This document shows, piece by piece, positions 43,898 through 47,732 of a DNA stretch of 47,732 bases; position 1 is the first letter of the stretch; every line of letters begins with the position of its first letter. The translations under genes were made by a program, and so were the position numbers. The notes under the pieces are model-generated. The model saw only the letters and a program-made list of their open reading frames with translations, was not told the origin of the DNA and searched no databases. Origin of the DNA: Enterococcaceae bacterium (GTDB lineage Bacteria > Bacillota > Bacilli > Lactobacillales > Enterococcaceae); the NCBI GenBank assembly GCA_022649665.1, contig JALCOL010000017.1, forward strand, positions 1 to 47,732. Reading direction: 5' to 3'.

Positions 43898-44323
43898 CTA
43901 TCTGACGAACAAGCGTGTGATGCGGCTGATCACTTTGCCGAGCTGTTCGCTGGCGGCATCTTGTTTTGCTTCAGAAGCATTGAACGCGGTGCCGTCGATC
44001 CCTTTTTCCGGATCGATCGCTGTCAGCATTTCTTCACATCCTGCCAAATATTCTTGATACACATTGACCAGTTTTTGGTGGTTACCCATTACTTTCGCCG
44101 GTGGGCGCAGTCCGCGGATCTTTTTCATGACCGCTTGGTAATCTGCGACTCCTTGAGCAAAGTGTTCCTTGATCTCAGCCAGCTTCTCTGCCGAAAGCGT
44201 CGCTTTTTCATCTAAAGCGCTGCGAGCTTCCTGATAAAACGGGTTCATCGTATCGCCCGTTTTTTCCGTCGTCTGCACCAGCTCATTGATCGTGCGCAAG
44301 TAATATGCGGTATTCTGCTGCAT
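43898..44323 (-). CDS. Hypothetical helical protein co-transcribed with the P-type ATPase
   Basis: A 141-residue soluble, mostly helical protein with no family I recognise. Sequence landmarks: SAEKLAEIKEHFAQGVADY, KIRGLRPPAKVMGNHQKL, and a single Cys in YLAGCEEML. The ATG at 44323 has GAAGGGA upstream and lies 27 bp after the ATPase stop codon, with no terminator or promoter between. It should share the Mn2+-riboswitch control of that gene. No membrane segment or known metal-binding cluster is visible. Confidence 0.75.
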   Translation of the reverse strand: MQQNTAYYLRTINELVQTTEKTGDTMNPFYQEARSALDEKATLSAEKLAEIKEHFAQGVADYQAVMKKIRGLRPPAKVMGNHQKLVNVYQEYLAGCEEMLTAIDPEKGIDGTAFNASEAKQDAASEQLGKVISRITRLFVR

Positions 44324-44350
44324 AGGTTCCCTTCTTTCCGTTGAAAAATC

Positions 44351-47065
44351 TTAGACGCGTCCCATTCTCCGTTGAACGAATTTGACGATCTCGACCACTG
44401 GGATGATCGCAAATGAAGCCCCTAAAACGATGCCCCATTGGTAGAAGTCAAGATTTGAAACACGGAACAACGTATTCAGACCAGGAACCAAGATCACGAC
44501 TGCCAGCAAAGTGAAGGAAGCTAAGATTGCCCAGTTGAATGCTTTGTTCTTGAATGGTCCGACTTTAAAGAGTGATTGATGGACGGACTTCACATTGAAG
44601 GCATGAAACAGCTGCATCAAACCTAATGTTGCAAAGCACATCGTCAGTGCATCTTGGTGCTGCAAAGTCAAAAGCTGGCTGGGTGACAAGCTGGTATTCG
44701 CCATCGTATGATCCGGCCACTGGATCGCTGACCAGTAAACGAAGAGCGTTGCGGCACCTTCGACGATCCCTTGATAGATGATGCTGCTCATCACGCCGCC
44801 GGAGAACAAATTCGATTTTCGTCCGCGCGGTTTGCGTTTCATCAAACCTTTTTCGGCAGGTTCCATCCCAAGCGCGATCGCCGGGAACGTATCTGTTACC
44901 AAGTTGATCCAAAGCAGATGGATCGGCAGCAGCGTATCCCAGCCGAGCATCGTCGCGATAAACATCGTCAATACTTCACCCAAGTTGGCTGCCAGCAGAT
45001 ATTGAACGGCTTTTTGGATATTCGAGAAGACTTTGCGGCCTTCTTCGACAGCAACGATGATCGTCGCAAAGTTGTCATCAGCCAAGACCATATCGGAAGC
45101 ACCTTTCGATACTTCTGTACCGGTGATCCCCATCCCGATCCCGATATCGGCTTGTTTCAAAGATGGTGCGTCGTTGACACCGTCACCGGTCATCGCAACG
45201 ACTTTGCCGTCTTTTTGCCAAGCTTTGACGATCCGGACCTTGTGTTCCGGCGAGACGCGCGCGTAGACCGAATATTGTTCGATATTTTTCGCAAGATCGG
45301 CATCGCTCATTTCATCCAATTGTGCACCTGTCAGGACTGCCGCGTCATCACCAGGAGTAATGATCCCAAGTCGTCCAGCGATCGCTTCAGCAGTTTCCTG
45401 ATGGTCGCCGGTGATCATGATCGGGCGGATACCGGCTTCGCGCGCGGTCCGAACTGCTTCCGCAGCTTCCTTCCGTTCCGGATCGATCATTCCGACAAGA
45501 CCCGCAAAAATGAGATCATGTTCGACCGTCGCCGAGTCAAGCGTTGCCGGAACTTCATCGATCACTTTGTACGCCATTGCCAAAACACGCAAGGCTTGTT
45601 TGGCAAGATTTGAGTTGGTCGTCAAAATCTGTTCTTTTTCTTTGTCGGTCATCGGAACGACTTTGCCGTCCAGCTGGACTTTCGAGCAGCGGTTCAATAA
45701 TTGGTCAGGAGCTCCTTTGACTGCTACAAAGACTTTATCACCGTCGCGGTGGAGCGTCGACATCAATTTTCTCTCAGAATCAAATGGTACCTCCGCGATC
45801 CGCGGTTCTTTTTCAAGCTGCGCTTTCACATTGTAAGAATGATCCATCCCGTATTGGACAAGAGCGGTTTCCGTCGGGTCGCCGATCAATTTGCCTTCCG
45901 GATCGACTTTTGTATCATTACAGAAGTTCATGACGCGAACAGTTTCGCCGTCCGGAACGATCTCGCTTTTCGCATCATACATTTGGTTGTTCGCATAAAG
46001 TTTTTCAACAGTCATTTGATTCAGCGTCAATGTCCCAGTTTTATCGGAACAAATGATGTCTGTACTGCCAAGTGTTTCCACGGCCGGCAGCTTGCGGATG
46101 ATCGCTTTGCGCTTGGCCATCACTTGCGTGCCTAGTGCCAAAATGATCGTCACGATCGCCGGCAAGCCTTCTGGGATCGCGGCAACTGCCAAAGATACCG
46201 AAACCAAAAGCATTTCGATGATCGGCGTATCGTTCATAAAGATCCCGACGAAGAACATGATCGCCGCAATGATCAAGATCGCGATCGTCAAGAATTTTCC
46301 AAGTTGGTTCAAATTGGTTTTGAGCGGGGTTTCTGTTTCGTCCGCTTGGTTCAGCATCCCGGCGATCTTGCCGACTTCCGTATGCATTCCGGTACCGACA
46401 ACGATCCCTTTTCCGCGGCCGTATGTGACGTTCGAGTTCGAAAACGCCATATTCGCGCGGTCGCCGATCCCGACTTCTTTTTCAGGAATGACCGCTGTAT
46501 CTTTTTCAGATGGAACGGATTCACCGGTCAGCGCCGCTTCTTCGATCTTAAGCGAAGCAGAATCTGTCAGCCGCAGATCCGCCGGAACGACGTCGCCTGC
46601 TTCAAGGAGGACAATGTCCCCCGGAACAAGGTCCGTACTGCTGATCGTTTGCGTATGGCCGTCGCGGATCACGTTCGCATTCGGGGTCGCCATTTTCTTC
46701 AGCGATTCGATCGCTTCTTCGGCTTTGTTTTCTTGGATGACCCCCATGATCGCATTGATGAAGACAACGACTAAAATGATAATAGCATCAACAAAATCTT
46801 CACCGCCGGTCGCGATCACCGAAATAATTGCGGCTGCGATCAGGACAATGATCATAAAATCTTTGAACTGCTCGAAGAATTTCTGCAGGGTCGATTTCTT
46901 CTTCCCTTCTTCCAGCGCGTTCGGTCCATATTCGCTCAAGCGTTTTTGCGCTTCGCTCGCACTCAGCCCGTTCTCGGAAGTATTGAATTCTTTCAGCACT
47001 TCATCTTCCGTTTGATTATAAAACGGTGCGACGAGCTGTTCCTTTCTCTTTTCTTCTTCTGACAC
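44351..47065 (-). CDS. P2A-type cation-exporting ATPase (Mn2+/Ca2+)
   Basis: A 904-residue P-type ATPase starting at GTG 47065 (AAGGGGG nine bases upstream). It has an N-terminal cation ATPase domain, TGES in the actuator domain, the ion-site PEGLPAI in membrane segment 4, the phosphorylation site [12 protein letters not shown] and the hinge [11 protein letters not shown]. These are the P2A (SERCA/PMR1-like) features. Usual annotation is Ca2+ ATPase, but the yybP-ykoY riboswitch upstream points to Mn2+ export, as for the related YoaB of Lactococcus. The encoding transcript runs on into the 43,898 gene. Confidence 0.95.
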   Translation of the reverse strand: MSEEEKRKEQLVAPFYNQTEDEVLKEFNTSENGLSASEAQKRLSEYGPNALEEGKKKSTLQKFFEQFKDFMIIVLIAAAIISVIATGGEDFVDAIIILVVVFINAIMGVIQENKAEEAIESLKKMATPNANVIRDGHTQTISSTDLVPGDIVLLEAGDVVPADLRLTDSASLKIEEAALTGESVPSEKDTAVIPEKEVGIGDRANMAFSNSNVTYGRGKGIVVGTGMHTEVGKIAGMLNQADETETPLKTNLNQLGKFLTIAILIIAAIMFFVGIFMNDTPIIEMLLVSVSLAVAAIPEGLPAIVTIILALGTQVMAKRKAIIRKLPAVETLGSTDIICSDKTGTLTLNQMTVEKLYANNQMYDAKSEIVPDGETVRVMNFCNDTKVDPEGKLIGDPTETALVQYGMDHSYNVKAQLEKEPRIAEVPFDSERKLMSTLHRDGDKVFVAVKGAPDQLLNRCSKVQLDGKVVPMTDKEKEQILTTNSNLAKQALRVLAMAYKVIDEVPATLDSATVEHDLIFAGLVGMIDPERKEAAEAVRTAREAGIRPIMITGDHQETAEAIAGRLGIITPGDDAAVLTGAQLDEMSDADLAKNIEQYSVYARVSPEHKVRIVKAWQKDGKVVAMTGDGVNDAPSLKQADIGIGMGITGTEVSKGASDMVLADDNFATIIVAVEEGRKVFSNIQKAVQYLLAANLGEVLTMFIATMLGWDTLLPIHLLWINLVTDTFPAIALGMEPAEKGLMKRKPRGRKSNLFSGGVMSSIIYQGIVEGAATLFVYWSAIQWPDHTMANTSLSPSQLLTLQHQDALTMCFATLGLMQLFHAFNVKSVHQSLFKVGPFKNKAFNWAILASFTLLAVVILVPGLNTLFRVSNLDFYQWGIVLGASFAIIPVVEIVKFVQRRMGRV

Positions 47066-47097
47066 TTATAAAAACCCCCTTGTAATTTTTAAGAGTA

Positions 47098-47222
47098 ACA
47101 AAAAAGTGAGTCTTGTGTATGTAGCCACATACATAAGTCTCACCGTTTAAGACAACACCAGAAATGTCTTCATTTCTTGCTGGTGATGTTGCCGCGGACT
47201 TGCCGCCAGTTACTCCCTTATG
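47098..47222 (-). ncRNA. yybP-ykoY (Mn2+-sensing) riboswitch with terminator
   Basis: On the minus strand the leader starts with AAGGGAGTAACTGG (complement near 47210-47220), then GCGGCAA, GCGGCAACATCACCAGC and a late GGTGAGACTTATG, the conserved pieces of the yybP-ykoY aptamer. GTGAGACTT then pairs with AAGACTCAC in a terminator hairpin (47106-47143) followed by TTTTTT. Mn2+ binding should stabilise the aptamer and let transcription continue into the ATPase gene. Confidence 0.9.
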
Positions 47223-47238
47223 AAATCTTCACTTTTTC

Positions 47239-47267
47239 ATTATATTGATTCCCTATTGAAATAGCAA
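47239..47267 (-). promoter_or_regulatory. Promoter of the riboswitch-ATPase transcript
   Basis: TTGCTA (47262-47267), 17-bp spacer, TATAAT (47239-47244) on the minus strand. Confidence 0.8.
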
Positions 47268-47292
47268 GAATTTTCAACAAGGAAAACACGCG

Positions 47293-47732
47293 TTAACGCC
47301 GCGGATCCGCCTGCCAGAAATCCCGCGTTGTTCCTTGTTCCATGCCCAAAATAAACTTCTGGCGAATGTCAGGATATTCAGCACTTAAGCGCGTGACGAG
47401 CCTTTTCGTCCGCTCACGCTCCGTCTTTTTATCTGCCGGACACGGATTGAACAAAACCGGCAGCTCTTCGCGCTGAGCGAAGCGGATGATTTCGCGCTCT
47501 TCCACGTAGATCATCGGACGGATCAAATCGATCCCGGTTTTCGTCAAGTGGCTGAACGGCTCGAAACTCGTCATGCGTCCATGCAGCAGCAGATTCATGA
47601 AATACGTTTCGATCGCGTCATCCAGATGGTGGCCGAGCGCAACTTTCCCGCAGCCCAGCTCGACGGCCCGCCGGTACAAGATCCCGCGCCGCAGTTTCGC
47701 GCAGAGCGAACAAGGCGACTTTTCGCGGCGCA
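47293..47732 (-). CDS. TtcA-family tRNA thiolation protein (partial, cut by window end)
   Basis: The C-terminal part of an ATP-pyrophosphatase of the TtcA family. The frame stays open to the window end, so the N-terminus is missing. Visible motifs: the cysteine pair CSLCAKLRRG at the far right end, LGHHLDDAIETYFMNLL and RPMIYVEEREI. Such proteins install 2-thiocytidine-like sulfur in tRNA using an Fe-S cluster. The start cannot be judged. It lies upstream of the Mn2+ riboswitch promoter and is a separate transcript. Confidence 0.88.
   Translation of the reverse strand, partial: RREKSPCSLCAKLRRGILYRRAVELGCGKVALGHHLDDAIETYFMNLLLHGRMTSFEPFSHLTKTGIDLIRPMIYVEEREIIRFAQREELPVLFNPCPADKKTERERTKRLVTRLSAEYPDIRQKFILGMEQGTTRDFWQADPRR

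Overview
The window looks like a chromosome segment of a low-to-mid-GC Gram-positive of the order Lactobacillales, most likely a member of the Lactobacillaceae. The basis is the block tdk-prfA-prmC-sua5-glyA-upp, a sufCDSUB iron-sulfur operon, MurT/GatD, a T-box-controlled metNPQ transporter, AGGAGG-type ribosome binding sites and an RNA polymerase promoter style of TTGACA-17-TATAAT. The species cannot be fixed from sequence alone. The first 7.5 kb is visibly more AT-rich than the rest, which looks close to 50% GC.

Region 1 (1-7,540) is one end of a small integrated element with the layout of a phage-inducible chromosomal island (SaPI/PICI-like phage satellite). A repressor and a tyrosine integrase point right. 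A divergent operon points left: Cro-like regulator, excisionase-like HTH protein, several tiny proteins, primase-polymerase, VapE-like helicase, two unknowns, and an HNH endonuclease. No capsid, tail or lysis gene is visible. Just downstream of the helicase gene lies a dense array of GTAAC/GTTAC repeats flanking an AT-rich core, a strong candidate for the island's replication origin. The integrase abuts the 3' end of sufB. The other end of the island is outside the window, or at least no matching attachment repeat is visible.

Region 2 (7,541-17,700, all leftward) holds sufCDSUB with its own promoter, the methionine ABC importer metN-metP-metQ behind a T-box leader, a RodA/FtsW-type glycosyltransferase and a small DUF2187 protein. 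Region 3 (17,780-20,400) has a tRNA-Thr(CGU), a candidate structured small RNA, a MagIII-like DNA glycosylase behind a second short terminated transcript, an unknown protein and a DUF915 hydrolase. Region 4 (20,500-28,400) is the housekeeping block upp-glyA-sua5-prmC-prfA-tdk, with murT-gatD divergent from it.

Region 5 (28,600-35,700) has a serine hydrolase with an unknown partner, a two-domain VOC protein, and a heterodimeric multidrug ABC exporter with its TetR repressor and palindromic operators. Region 6 (35,740-40,700) is a glycyl radical enzyme cluster: activase, DeoR-type regulator, fructose-6-phosphate-aldolase-like enzyme and a GCVE-type glycyl radical enzyme that is not pyruvate formate-lyase. 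Region 7 (40,780-43,740) has an AI-2E-type permease with an orphan glucitol PTS IIA protein, and an operon of small unknown proteins behind a cre-like site. Region 8 (43,750-47,732) has a P2A-type ATPase with an unknown partner gene behind a yybP-ykoY (Mn2+) riboswitch, and a TtcA-like gene cut by the window end.

A family of dispersed intergenic repeats with conserved blocks sits beside intrinsic terminators at 20.5, 28.4-28.6, 37.4, 42.5 and 43.8 kb. The main candidates for something new are the satellite island with its origin and control region, the glycyl-radical/aldolase pathway, the two candidate small RNAs, and this repeat family.
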